From Mesocentrotus franciscanus (taxonomy: Eukaryota > Echinodermata > Echinoidea > Camarodonta > Strongylocentrotidae), in assembly GCA_037976565.1 (NCBI GenBank), contig CP137668.1:1128719-1192718 (forward strand): a DNA stretch of 64,000 bases. Reading direction: 5' to 3'. Below the pieces are notes generated by a model. The model was not told where the DNA came from and made no database searches. It saw nothing but the letters and a program-made list of their open reading frames with translations. Below are positions 1-18,300 of the stretch, piece by piece. Within the stretch, counting starts at the first letter, position 1. Each line of letters opens with the position of its first letter. The translations under genes and the position numbers were made by a program.

Positions 1-252
1 TTCTCTAAAGGAATACGAGCTCTGGCTCTTGACTTTCTAATCACCATACTGTGATCAGAAAGATAGAATGATAGACAGACAGGTATGTAGATAGATAGAT
101 GGCTGGATGGCTGGATGGATAGATAGATAGGTATAGATAGAGGGATAGAGGGAGAGAGTGAGATTAAAAGCAAGAAATACGTGATACTGTAGGAAAAAAG
201 AGAAAGAAAGAAAGAGAGGGATCGGGAGAGAATGAGAGAAAAAGAGACAGAG

Positions 253-298
<46 letters not shown>

Positions 299-330
299 GG
301 GGAGAAATTATAAAAAAAGAGAAAGAGATT
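1..330. repeat. Simple-sequence tract (GATA, TA and GA repeats)
   Basis: The stretch is built from GATA/GGAT-like tetramers (about 60-150), a TA run (about 252-273) and a GA run (about 274-300). Reading frames across it encode only serine/leucine or tyrosine/isoleucine runs, so none is taken as a gene. Confidence 0.85.
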
Positions 331-1298
331 GGGAAATGATACTAGATTACCAAGAATGTAATGATAATTTTGTTTCATGATTCGTATCATTGGCAAGGAG
401 TGACATCAATCAAAATATACTACCACGGTACATCAATACAATCAACTTTATTATATTGACACAATGAATTTGTGCATCTCATGATCCATTATCAATTCTG
501 AGGTATAAAATCATTATTTTGATAAGGAAATAGGTTCGTGTCGTTTTCATCATTTATTCGGGCTCGTTTAAGTACGGTATTAGGTCCCAAGTTTACAACC
601 CACTATCAACCAGGACGTAATGGAATATTAATTTTGTCGCACGCTGTACGACCCGTACGACCCCACTAAGGTCGTATGTCGACATATTTTACAGTACGTC
701 ACTCACTATAGGTATCAAGCATCTTGATCAAAAGTTCAGAATGTTCCTAGAAATTATGAAATCACGACTTTCTGCAGTGCTCCCGATTGGAAAGATCGCA
801 CAACTCTGCTGGCTACGAATCGTAAAATAATCGGATATGATAATAATTGTTAGACGCCATCCTATCGGTTGCCGCTCAGACTTTCCTTCTGAATTTATGT
901 CAGGTGCCTCGACAATGACGGTTCAAAATGGTGAAGATTTTAAATGTTCATACCTACGCATCAATAGCCCCAAACCATTTTAGAGCGTTCATATCCTATT
1001 CTTCACAAATAATAAAAGCTCTTTATTACGTGGTAGAACTCTTTGATAATTCACAGCATCAAAAAGTTTCTCACGGTAGGCGATATACGGAGGTAATTTG
1101 TCAAATCGGAAAGGCAAAATTTCATGAAGGCCAATCACTGCAAATGTCAATCAGTTTGTGGAGGTATGACGTCAGGGTATCATCAAGATCTAATCATGCA
1201 TATTTTATTTTTAAGGTGATAGTAGCAGCGTCCGGCTGTTAAACTGTTTCGTGTTAACACTCGAGGACGTATATCACCTCAATTATTCCCTAATGACG
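331..1298. other. Downstream flank of the carboxypeptidase gene, no gene recognised
   Basis: AT-rich single-copy-looking sequence. The part next to the stop codon at 1299 is probably 3' UTR of the minus-strand carboxypeptidase gene. A 104-codon plus-strand frame (928-1242) has no recognisable domain and overlaps the likely poly(A) signal of that gene, so it is not called. Confidence 0.5.
1204..1209 (-). promoter_or_regulatory. Candidate poly(A) signal AATAAA for the carboxypeptidase gene
   Basis: The plus strand reads TTTATT, so the minus strand reads AATAAA, about 90 nt after the stop codon of the carboxypeptidase gene. Its position fits a short 3' UTR. Transcript ends are not visible from sequence, so this is an inference. 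Confidence 0.45.
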
Positions 1299-6885
<5,587 letters not shown>

Positions 6886-6924
6886 TTAGGATGTCTCGAG
6901 TGGATACTAGGCCAGCTTTAACCT

Positions 6925-7830
6925 GTATGAGTGAGGAGAATAAATTAGGCCTAAGGAATGAAATAATAAATATAAAGGTGATCGGGCCTTCCGAAAAAAA
7001 TAAATAATATAAAATAAATATAAATAAATACACAATTGATGGCTATAGTGATATGAACTATCATGCAAATAAAACAGACATCAGCAGACAACCACCTAAA
7101 ACATTAAGTCAAAGAGGAGTTGAGAAATAAGGACACAATTACTCCTGAACACCTAAACATGACCTTTTTTGAAAGGGGAGGTTTTCTCCCAGACAGATGC
7201 ATTTTCTTTCAGATTCCTTGCGTGATTTGATTAATTCTGTATAGTTTGAATTCTATTGATAACCTTTTACACAAACCAACCCTGCCTTTTAGGAGGAAAT
7301 ACACGCGAATGCATTGATTCATGTATTAATTTGTACTTCCTAAATGCTGATGACATTAAAACTTGTCGCTGGCCTTTTCATTGCGGTGTTTTTGATAGTG
7401 CACAAAAATAACATATTCAATAGAGTGGTGGTTATACACATGACTAGTCTCATAACCTCTCTTTCTTCTAAAAATGTATTGATTTGTATTTTAACGGCAC
7501 AGATAAATCACATTCAGGCGCAGCTGCTAATTATTGATTATTGCTTTTACTTCGGGCCAAATCAATTTCTGGAAAAAGATGGGTTGTCGGAACTGCCATT
7601 TATTCTTTGAAGAATAAACTTTGAGTACAAAACCAGAGCAGGCTTGGACAGCTGCCTAAGCTTTATAACTATAACTATAGTCAACTGCCAGGCTGATATT
7701 TATAGTTATTTAGCTAGAGTTTTTAAATTCTGAATAGAAGAATTATAACCTATGTTGAAAATGTGTTCTTTTTAATATTGCTGATATTTCTGTTATACTA
7801 CCACTACAAGTAGTAATATTACTACTTTTA
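6925..7830. other. Upstream flank of the carboxypeptidase gene
   Basis: AT-rich sequence that should contain the promoter and any 5' non-coding exon of the minus-strand carboxypeptidase gene. No TATA box or CpG-rich promoter stands out. The 88-codon plus-strand frame at 7344-7610 shows no domain. Confidence 0.4.
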
Positions 7831-7835
7831 GACTA

Positions 7836-7837
7836 CG

Positions 7838-7932
<95 letters not shown>

Positions 7933-7940
7933 TACTATTT

Positions 7941-7991
<51 letters not shown>

Positions 7992-8002
7992 TTACTACTA
8001 CA

Positions 8003-8054
<52 letters not shown>

Positions 8055-8068
8055 ATACTAATACTACT

Positions 8069-8122
<54 letters not shown>

Positions 8123-8186
8123 TTACTACTACTATTACTACTACTACTACTACTACTACTTCTACTACTACTACTACTACTACTAT
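7836..8186. repeat. (CTA)n trinucleotide array, about 350 bp
   Basis: Nearly uninterrupted CTA/TAC/ACT trinucleotides with occasional TTC, ATT and AAC interruptions. The complement is (TAG)n, so one frame is all stops. Confidence 0.97.
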
Positions 8187-8189
8187 TTC

Positions 8190-9930
8190 AAACTCTACCA
8201 TGATAATTTAACACCTCGATTACATTTGTGTTTATGATAAAACTTCCAAATGTATAACCATTAGGACGACATATACAATCTAGTTTTACAACGACCACAC
8301 CTTGAACTACACCACCCCCTTCATGCCTTTCAACAATAGTTACCCCTTCAAGTGCATGCAAGTGTTGCTTAAACCTGTCTTGTTTTACCTTACTACAGAT
8401 ATACAACGTAAGCAGAATTCTCGATTTCCATTTTTATGGAAATTATTAGTTTCCTAGGTTACCACACGGATCGGATTTATCTTCGGAATAATAATCTGAG
8501 TTAATATTTTTATCACGAAGCCATTGGAACCTTAATGGATACAAAATAAACTTATTTATATTTTAATTTAAAACACTTAAAGTACATGTAATTATTGCTT
8601 TCGTTTCAGTAATCTCTTCGAATCATTCACAAAGCTTTATCAAATCACATATAGCACTTTATAGAAAATACAGAGCAAAATTAAGTGACATTTAAAAACC
8701 TTGCTATTAATTTTCCCCACCTTTCTTTTACTTGAGCCAGTATGATGAGACATGTTTACCTGTGCTTGGCCTCGTTTTGGGTTAGCGTCCTACAACGGAA
8801 ACCTCTCGATTTGTAATTTAAAACTTGTGTTAAGTAAACAATGTTTAGTACTATATCAAATATGGCTTCGAATGGACGATCTATTCAAAAGTTACATGTG
8901 TACTTTGGACATGTTCTGAGCCTGAGGGAAACGCCCCCTGTATATTTGTCAAAACTCTACAGGCCGTTACATGTAAACAATGACTGTGTAATGTTAGAGA
9001 AGGGACCGGCTAATTGGATCAGATTAAACAATACATGGTGCAGCTGAGGGGGAAAAACACACAAAAAAAAGTATTGTGAACTTTTATTTGTGGATATTTG
9101 TTCTCTCTAGCTAAGTTTCATCAATATGCATGAATAAAAATATTATGAAGGCGAACATCTTCTCTATCTCCGTTCCTTATCAATTTTCTGATCCACTTCC
9201 AGCCGAAGTATTTATTATGTATGCACATGTAGTTCGAAGCAGTTTTGTGTGTGCAGTACTAATGAGAATAAGTAGTGCGTGCTAGCAATTATTCAATTGC
9301 ACGCTTAAAAAAAAAATATATATGTATTTTATATGAAGTTCTCTGTGCCATTCCTACCCCCACACTCCTGGCCAATCTGCCTTATTCCTATTGCAAACAA
9401 AGCATTACCTTAAAAATTAAAACTCAATGCCGTTGATAGTTTAAGTCAATGGCGTAACGTGGGCTAAGCCAATGTCATGGGGGTGTAGGAAGGGGCTTCA
9501 GTGTTATGTAATGTTTTTGACCTTGAAAACTTTAAGATTGGATGAATGCATGGATGTAATTCATCTATTGTGAAATATGAATATATTATGGCACAACTAT
9601 CTCATTATAGACAGAGTAACATCGGAAAGACAACATTCACTGTGCACTGCATTAGGAATACATTTACCGGCTACTGTTATGAATATAACATATCGATGAT
9701 CATATTATTCAGATCAGGGAGGTGTTCAGATTGAACACTTACGAGTACGCTGCAAAGATCTTGCTTCAAATAATCAAATATTCCTGGCAAGAGCTCGTGA
9801 AAAGTCCAGAAGTCATTCCTTTATACGGTTGTGCTTTCCGTCTAATTGTTATAGTCTCACATGTATTCTTCGCTTTTCAATCCTGCCTTGATGTACGTCA
9901 ATTCAAAGAATGATGTATCCAACCCAATCG
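8190..9930. other. Intergenic sequence, nothing recognised
   Basis: AT-rich DNA with only short frames (60-70 codons) lacking domains or splice context. The string AATGGCGTAACGTGGG near 9450 resembles part of the C-rich block in the carboxypeptidase intron 3. Confidence 0.5.
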
Positions 9931-9933
9931 TAC

Positions 9934-10037
9934 TGAATCAATCACATCAGAGGTCTTCATGACTGTAGGATGAATGTATCATGAATCAATCACATCAGAG
10001 GTCTTCATGACAGTAGGATGAACGTATCATGAATCAA
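9934..10037. repeat. 48-bp tandem duplication
   Basis: The unit beginning TGAATCAATCACATCAGAGG starts at 9934 and 9982, and a third partial copy starts at 10030, giving a period of 48 bp. The copies differ by few bases, so the duplication looks recent. Confidence 0.85.
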
Positions 10038-10039
10038 GC

Positions 10040-12700
10040 GATGGACACTTCCAAACAAGAGCAACGTACGACAACAGTCGCAACGTCTCCGCCAATCAAG
10101 AAGATCCCATGCACGATCGGATGTGCAAAGAAAGTTTACCAGAACATGAAAGAACTTACAAGAACAGCAACGATTCAGGGCGTTTAAAACGATTTTCACA
10201 ACTTTTGCCAGCTTGTTAATTGCCGCGATTCCGATTAATTTCTACCGTGAAGAGGCTGGTATGGTAGACGTGATCAAGCAATGTACCAAACGGATGTTTG
10301 GTTTGGTACAAGCAATGTATCAAACATCAGTTGGGTACGTACCAGCAAAAACAAACACAAATGTAACATTGTAACTTGGACTTTATTCCGCAATCAACTG
10401 TACCATGAAATTGTAAGAGAAAATAATTACAAAATCCACAAGGCGCACATACAATGTGTAGATCAAGGGCATCAGTAATTGACCATCTTCTCCTGGTCGA
10501 GGCATCCGTCCCTTTGCGATTCTGCACGTCTTTTACAATTGAGAGGAGGAAAGTGACTGGATCTGCCCCCATTTCATTCATCCCTGAAGTGACTCTCAAT
10601 ATTGATATAGCAAACAGCATTACCCTCTACAGAAATCCAATAATGTACCTATTGTTGTCGAGAAATCCCTTTTCATGAAGTTAACGGCCCCATTTCAAGC
10701 GGAGCACACAAGAGACAAACGACTTTCAAGGAGTCGATATGAGGTTCATAAAATAAGTCTTCCCTACCTCGGAAACTGACGTGTTTTTATATACACCCTC
10801 CTTCAAACAAAAACAAAAACTTGAACCCTATATTATTCTCTGGTCGCCTACCTATACATGTATATTTTTATAAGAAACTGAAATAAACGATTATGTTTAA
10901 AGACATACAAGTAAGTTTTATAATATCAATTTTATTGTATGATTTTATTACGAAACGCGTATCAGAATATAAGAGATACATGTTTTGATGAAGTGTTTTA
11001 TGTTCTTTAATCATCTTTTTTTTTTTGCTATCTATGATTTTTTTCCAGGGCGAACTATGTCGTGTTTTACATTATATACATAATAGATTAACTATTACAG
11101 CGTCATTTGAACCACATTTCTCCTTTAAACTGATGGACCAGGAAGGATTGTACTAGGTTAATCAATATTACTTGTCTCACACAGTGGGTGGTATACTAGG
11201 TAAAACAGCCGTATAAAGAGCGCAAAAGACAAGAAAGTAATGCTATAAACAGTTAGCTCTTAAAATCAATATAGCAATTAGGAACCACGTTTTGTAATGC
11301 AATTGAGCCGACAGGAAGTATAATGCAAGATGATTTGGTTCTAAGGCATGTCCATGGTTGTCTTGAAAATGCAGTGCTATGATCTAAATACCATGATTTT
11401 ATCACAGGACGCCCAGTTTAGCATTTCCCTTTCCCCCTTGATAGGCATACGTGTGTATGAAAAAATTGTCTTTGCATGTTCACTACGCATCCCAGGGATT
11501 GTGGATTTATGCTGTTTCCAAATCCTCCCCGCCCCCCCCCCCCATTTTTTCAGGCAATTATATGTCTGCTCCTGCATCTATACTACACTGGGTGAGAAGA
11601 AGTAAGATTCGAACCAAGATCGCTCCTGTTAATCGGTCTCAAACAAGTTTTGTAGACAAGTTCACAAAGAGAAAAGCCACAATTTCTGAACAACTCAACA
11701 CAAAATAAAAACAAATATCAGCATTGTGTTGTCAGATTTTTCTGAATTGGCCAACTAGGTTAAAATAAATGCTCTGAATATTATTTTTTCCGAAAATTAG
11801 AATCTAGAGAAGACTGACACCCCCCCCCACACACACACACACACACCCACCGCAGTCGCCGCTCCAGAGAAACCCCCTGGATTTCCTGAGGCCTTGCTCC
11901 AAATAACACAAATTCAGACGTTCTCTTCCTCTTCCCTTCAGAAAACAACAAATGTCGTCTAGTAAATGTTTACATGTACTTTTCTCCAGGGATCTCCAAT
12001 AAAATAGACGTGAATGAAAGTACCACCTTGCCTCACCCTGGAGGAAATTAGTGTCCACGTGTTGGTGTTGTCATTGACCTTTGTGCAAGGGACTGAACTC
12101 GGTCACTGCCAGGTGAGACTGAAATAGACTATTCAATATATACGGCGAAAATGACACATTCTCACGAACAGGTACATTTGCGCAGGAGTAGAGTATGGTG
12201 GTGTTCAGATTATTGGTTTAGGAATGGAAAGTCACATTTGATGGTTGATAAATAAATTCGACATTTTGTGCAAATCACATATTAAGAGTGAAACTGGTTA
12301 TAAGAGAATACAATTGTATGTATGGATTGCTAATTTTAAAGCAACTGCTCCAGGATATCTACACCGGATATCTATTTCCTGACAGCCACTCCCATTGTAC
12401 ACATCTAGGGCAATTACTCCTAGACATGAATTCAGGGCAAAAACCTCAACACTGTAACCGTAAAGACTTCCCAAAAATCAACCTAGGGGTAATTTCAATA
12501 ACATAATAATTATTGTATACTTCATAGGAAATCTTGTTCGGATTACTTAAGCCAAATAGTCATTGTAATGTTCGGACATATCAAACGGTGATGGACAAGG
12601 CTATAGAAATTGCCATAGGTTCATTTTTCGAAAGTCTTTGCAATCGTGTTCTCTAGGACACACTATACCGGACAGTCATCTAGGACAATTATCCCTAACG
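10040..12700. other. Intergenic sequence with short low-complexity tracts
   Basis: No gene is recognised. It holds C-runs (near 11530 and 11820), a CA run (near 11830) and two imperfect direct copies of CAAGCAATGTA followed by CAAAC around 10275-10330. Scattered CTAGGACAATTA-like phrases appear near 12400 and 12690. A 97-codon minus-strand frame at 10327-10620 has no recognisable motif. Confidence 0.45.
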
Positions 12701-12724
12701 ATAGGCTTACCCTTAAGTAACCTG

Positions 12725-12960
12725 AGTGGTAGTCAGAGAGCTCATTGGTTTTAAAACGAAGCAGATCCCGGATTCAAATCCAAGTCGGTAGGTGTCCCTC
12801 TCAATACTGCCCCTAGAGTTTACCTCTATGGTTGACTTGGTTGTATACTTGCCTTTCAACCTCTCGCTCTCTCTTCGTTTTCTGTTTGGTTCATCTACTT
12901 CAGTCAACCCAGAACATGCTTTCTATAAGCATCCTACTAAGAATTCTTAAATAGACCAAA
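12725..12960 (+). mobile_element. Possible degenerate tRNA-derived SINE
   Basis: A B-box-like GATTCAAATCC follows CCCG at about 12768-12780, and a tRNA-like 5' part (GAGTGGTAGTCAGAG) precedes it by about 35 nt. The A-box match is weak and no poly-A or microsatellite tail was located, so this is tentative. Confidence 0.3.
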
Positions 12961-13546
12961 ATATCCTGATCGCCTTATAATATGCCACACGGGAAGTCCT
13001 CTGCTAATACATAGAAAAACCACGAACTGAATGGTAATACTAGATGCTAACTAAGCTCTATAATTGTGCATGGGAAGTCTATTCATGTTAACACCTTCAT
13101 AATTACACAGTCTTGTTAAGCATTTAAATAACTCCTCCCATCCGAGGGCATTTTCAAAATAATTTCCCAATGTTTCTTTTTTATACATACTAAGAAAAAC
13201 ATCTATTCAAGATATCCGAATAAGCCCGATCAATATGACAGTGTCAAAGAAATGAGATAAACCAAGTGGAAAATTTTTGGTCACAAAAAACTAATACATG
13301 GCTCATGACAATTATTCTTTCACTCTACATGGCATCAAAGAAACGCAATTAAACAAGGATTACACACACGGCAATCTCAATGAAATCCATCGGGTATTTT
13401 AGCAAAAAAAAAGAAAGAGGAATAAAAGAAGGCGTGAGTTTGAGGCGGAATAGTTTTTCTAAAAACACCAATTGATTTCTTCCCCCATACAATGCTATAG
13501 ATCGGGTAACGCAATAACAGGACAGATAAAGACGTGATTCGAACCT

Positions 13547-14084
13547 TTAAAGGTACTATGTCCCATTTGCAGGCCACAAAAATGAGAAGGTTAAATTCCA
13601 ACGGCATTTGATAGACAATATTATTTTAGAACTTCCCTAAAAAAAAGGGGGGCTTGAAAATGTCTTTAAGTGGGAAAATAACGACTATTAGTTGTCGAAT
13701 CGACTTAGGAGCTATAGAGCCAGTAAGTAATAGTCTGATTTTCAGACCATTGTACCGAATGGTCGTACGTTTTATGCTGCGCAAAGATTCAATCAGTTTA
13801 ATTTTGGCCATTACAAAAAGTGGGTTATTGATGTAGACAAATGCTCATGTACCCTTTACAGCTCATTTTATGTATGTTATTACCAAAGATGAAAAAGCCA
13901 GTCAGTCACTCAATAGTGTCTGACAGTGAAGTCTAGCAAGTAAACGGGTTTCCTTGCATAATTTGAATATTAGGACACTGCTAACGTTTAAATTTCACAG
14001 ATAGGACATACATGACATATTCATAATTCCTGCAAAGTTCTACAGAATTTGATGTTGGCTGCAAAAGGGATATAGTATCTTTAA
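13547..14084 (+). mobile_element. TTAA MITE, copy 1 (full length)
   Basis: A 530-bp non-autonomous element (13551-14080) flanked by TTAA (13547-13550 and 14081-14084). Its left end reads AGGTACTATGTCCCATTTGC and its right end is the imperfect inverse (TTTGCAG...GGGATATAGTATCT), giving terminal inverted repeats of about 26 bp. It carries no transposase. Three more copies are at 24031-24577, 52570-53126 and 59600-60089. Confidence 0.9.
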
Positions 14085-17000
14085 AAACGAGAGAATGAAG
14101 ACATACTGGGGTTTACAATCTTCTGAAAAAACATGTTTAATTGCAACCTTATAAATCGCATGGTGTTGGTAAAGTTCACAGAGGTCAACCACCACTATAC
14201 TATAGAAACCCATATTTTGAGAGTATAAGGCATGTATATACCCCTCAAAATGTTATTTTTCTAAAAACGAAAGCCTTCCATTTTCGACATATCCTACACT
14301 TTTCGCTGTTGTATAATGTGCAATGAATATCTATATGATTTGATGGATTTACAAGCAAATGAGTAGGCAAAGAGGATGACTAACCGGGCAAATAAACAAA
14401 TGAATATATTTTTCAATGAATAATTGAAAATGTACGACGAAACGAATGACGTATTAATGAATCAATGAACACATCATCATAATAATCAATTAATAAAACG
14501 ACGAATTAAGAAATGGAATAATCAAAGACATTGTAAAAAACTGCTAGATATATCACTATACTCTCAACTATTTACATTTAAAGTGATTATGGCTGAGTAA
14601 AATGATCTAGTCGTCAAAGAGAGACGGTAGCTTTCAGAAGTAACGTGGGCTCCTGGTCACACGCGATTTAAGTAAGAAGCCTAAAAGGCAACATCTTTTC
14701 GAATGTCGTCTGATACTCAACTAAAATAACCTCCGGTCAGCCCGCCAAAATCTCGGTTAATGCCAAATATACACATGCTAACACATTAAATCAAACGTCA
14801 CTTTAGTCTATTCATTTAACATTCAGACCCTTTTTCCCCTCTAAAAGCATGTTCTTTCTCAACAAGCATTTATCTTTACACAATCTTACACAAATATCGT
14901 TTATAATTTGACAGGTTGAATGAAACTTTGTTTAGATTTTCGATGGAGGAATACCATAAATTTATATATATTCCCCTGTAACACTTCAGCCTGATAATCT
15001 TTCTGATTTATAGCAAACGCCAGCATTGTAACATCGAAAGATCTATGTATTATCAAATGCATTTGGGAAGAAGATTAGTTAAGGATTTGAATGGGTGCAT
15101 GCGAAATGGAGCAGTGATATATAAACAATATAGAAAATATGTGCAGATTATATCTTATAAGGTCAAACTAGCCCCTCTTGTCAAATATGACAAAACGGAC
15201 TAGTGGCATAGACTACGAGATAAGTGTGTCGCGACACCAAGGAAGACTGTCCAAAACGGACTTGTTTAAGTGATTTCATGTGTTCTGAATTATTACTATT
15301 CTATTGTCAAGAGTCTGAATGAGACTAGAGAAAAGGAGCCCTCGGCCCGTTTTCTTTCCTTACAAAAATATTGGTCCAGTCTTTCATCGAAATAATCACT
15401 TTTCAATTTCTTGATTTGGGGGGTTATTAGGGAGGGTCTTTTGACTCCGAGACGCCAGGAGTAAGCTTTCGTGCTTCCCACAGGTTGTTTTTATTCGTTT
15501 CACAAAACTCATGTCCATGTTAATGGAGTTCACCCCGGTCATTCAAGTACAAGCACGATTATACAATGAAGAAAGTGATGATGGAGAAAGTAATGAATAG
15601 AAACGAAATTGACTGAATTTCAATAAATTATGTTCATGTCATTTTAAGAAAAAGATAAAAAAATTATATAGTATTTTGATATCTTGGTACCCCATCTATT
15701 TTGACCCAGGCTCTCATCATGTACACCATGAGAGATGATTTACAAGGTATGTAAACTAATTGGCAACCATGGTCACGTTGAGTTTACTACATTGTAAATC
15801 ATCAATGAGATCAACGAAAGAAACGTTACCCTGGTTATGCCGTTACAAGCAGTAACCGTGACTGAATACCCCCAACCTCCCCCGCCAATTAAAAAATAAG
15901 AAGAGAAAATCAGATTTTTCAACGAACTTCCACGATATGGGATGAAGGAAAAGATGTAATGTGACAATGTAATCTAGAGATGATCACAATGATCTCTCCA
16001 ACATGCCTAAGGAGTTACCACGATCAATGTGGCAAAATGTTCCAATTTTAAAAGATTGTTTAAATGCTGCCCACTGTCATGATAGATAAGAAAGGAAAAA
16101 AATGTGTTGTGAGTCTACGAACAAATTCCACAATAATTGAGACCATTGCTACAAGCTGTACCAATCAAAACCAATGAAAATATCATTATTTTATTAAAAA
16201 AAGACTTGTTACGCGCGTATATGGATACAAAAAGAACTGTACTTCAATATATTATAACCATACGGCAAGTGACGTTAATAGAAGAAGTTCGGAGTCGACC
16301 CCCTAAATATTTGATCTCTTTTTATTATTGTACAAAAAAGGGGTAGGATAAACGCTCCTGGTGGTCGGGTTCATTTTTAAAATCTGAAAACAGATTTTGT
16401 TTGAAGGATTATTGGACCGGCGTCAGTCAAATCTTGGAGACTTTCTCTCTCCGGTGGAACAATCGCAGCAATGAATCGGAAACATTTGTCGAATTATTTT
16501 CTACATTCTTGTCTTTTGTTGGTGATGTTGTTTTTTGTGTTGGAAAAACACCTCGAGTACCCGAGAGATGAAAAAGAATAATATGAAATTAATCAGAACA
16601 ATGAGAGTAGAATAGAGGGAGAGGACATAGTAGACTGAGAATGGTAAGAAAGGGAGAAATGGAAACAGAGGATGAAGGAGAGACGAGATGGGGAGTCAGA
16701 AGAATAATTAATATAGGAATTTGGGTGGGAAGGGGTGAACAATGAGAGGAAAGAGAGAGAGAGAGAGAGGGAGAGAGAGAGAGGGGGAGAGAGAGAGAGA
16801 AAGAGGGTAAGGGAGAGAGAGGGGATGGGAGGGGAGGAGGGAGGGGAAATTGGATTGGGGGTCAAGAGAATATATGAACGAGGGGTGGGAAGGAGTGAAA
16901 GGGAGATAGAGAACAAACGAAATAGAGGGTTGTGTGATGAATTAAATCAAGAAGTGAAGATATTTAACTTGTCTTATGAAGAAAAGGAATGTGACATATA

Positions 17001-18005
17001 GCTACAGGAACTAAATAACAGGAAGAAGACTTAAACAACCTCTTTGACAGGTCTATATAAATTTCACGAATCATCAAAACCCTTCTTTATTGAATGTTAA
17101 CATGTTTATCAATTTCAAATTCATTATTCAATAGCTTTTTAGCATTGAAATATGGCATCAGTATGGCGTGGCACATTTAAGATGTGGCAGCAAAATGTTA
17201 ATGAGTAAATGGTAAACTGTATATTACACACACACCAACTAGCGTACTGCCTTCCCACACTGTACCAGCATAATGTCATATTAACGAGGTGTGATCCCTG
17301 CCCACATGACCTTCTTACTGACCATACTGTGAAGAGATAAATATCAATCATACATCTACTATCACAATCTGTACAGTCTTCACTATTTACTCGTATTATG
17401 TTTGCCGCTGTTCCAAGCTAAGTGCACTTAAATCGATTTAGTGATTACAATTTGATTCGGTTAGTTCCCACGTGCTTCATGGACATTAGATATAACATTG
17501 ATAATTGTAATTGAATTAGAACTAGAATATGCTGACCACAGCAATGGGCTTGACCGCAATGCGATTGTTGGAAAATTGCACTTTTGAATTCATCTGTACA
17601 AACGATCAAATGTCATCGAAGTAATCATTACACCTACATCAACAGCATACGTTCTGTCATTCTTGCGAATATTAAGTACATCCCACCTATATATATATTA
17701 TACAATCATTCTAACGAATTGCCTCTCTATCTTTGAAATAAAAAATAAAAATTTTAAGAGTTACAACATCTTTATATTGAAGGTTTTCGATAAGATAGTT
17801 ACTCAAAGAATAATAAGATAAGAATAAAAAAGATGATCATGATTGTGAGGATGGTGTTGATGCTGATGAAGTAGAAGAAAGAAAAAGAAGAATGAAGGAA
17901 AGGTAAAGGAATAGGAACGAAAGAGTAGGAGGAGGAGAAGGAAAAGGAGGAAGAGACAACAAAAATGCTAATCAATACTGTGTGGGATATTGAAGTAGAT
18001 GAGAG
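14085..18005. other. Intergenic sequence, nothing recognised except a GA-rich tract
   Basis: AT-rich DNA without a recognisable gene, RNA or transposon. A GA/GGA-rich tract lies at about 16600-16920 and gives spurious Arg/Glu and Ser/Leu frames. A purine-rich stretch lies at 17870-17955. Confidence 0.5.
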
Positions 18006-18009
18006 AACA

Positions 18010-18300
18010 CTTGTTCCGGGTAGAGATGTATTTTATTATTATTATTATTATGTATTTGGCGTCAGCTGAGCCTGAGAGGCGAAAAGCGAACTGCATCACT
18101 GTAATCCTCGGGTCTCTCCCGGAATAACCAAGGAGATACGAGTATCTCCTTGGAATAACTGATTGGGATTGTGCAGGTGGACCACTACACCGGGGTTTCC
18201 CCCTACTCTTATACGAATTGTGAAGAGGGTTCTCAACGTGCAAAGGTGGTGACTCTCCTCTACACGGGGCCTCCATTTGACGTCCTATCCGAGGGACGGA
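18010..18300 (-). mobile_element. SINE-like retroposon with (AAT)n tail
   Basis: Read on the minus strand, the block begins near CCTCGGATAGGACGTCAAATGG (about 18267-18288) and ends in an AATAATAAT tail (plus strand TTATTATTA, 18031-18051). The GGATAGGAC plus GGCCCC motif is shared with the tRNA-derived SINE at 42331-42562, pointing to a common SINE core. GC content is higher than in the surroundings. No RNA polymerase III promoter was found at this copy, so it may be 5'-truncated. Confidence 0.5.

Noticed and set aside
7344..7610. 88-codon frame starting with a hydrophobic segment (possible small membrane protein)
   Set aside because: Length expected by chance in AT-rich DNA; no homologous motif, splice site or conserved context visible.
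11804..12058. 84-codon minus-strand frame with Gly/Cys/Val-rich end
   Set aside because: The end is the translation of a CA/C-run; no domain in the rest.
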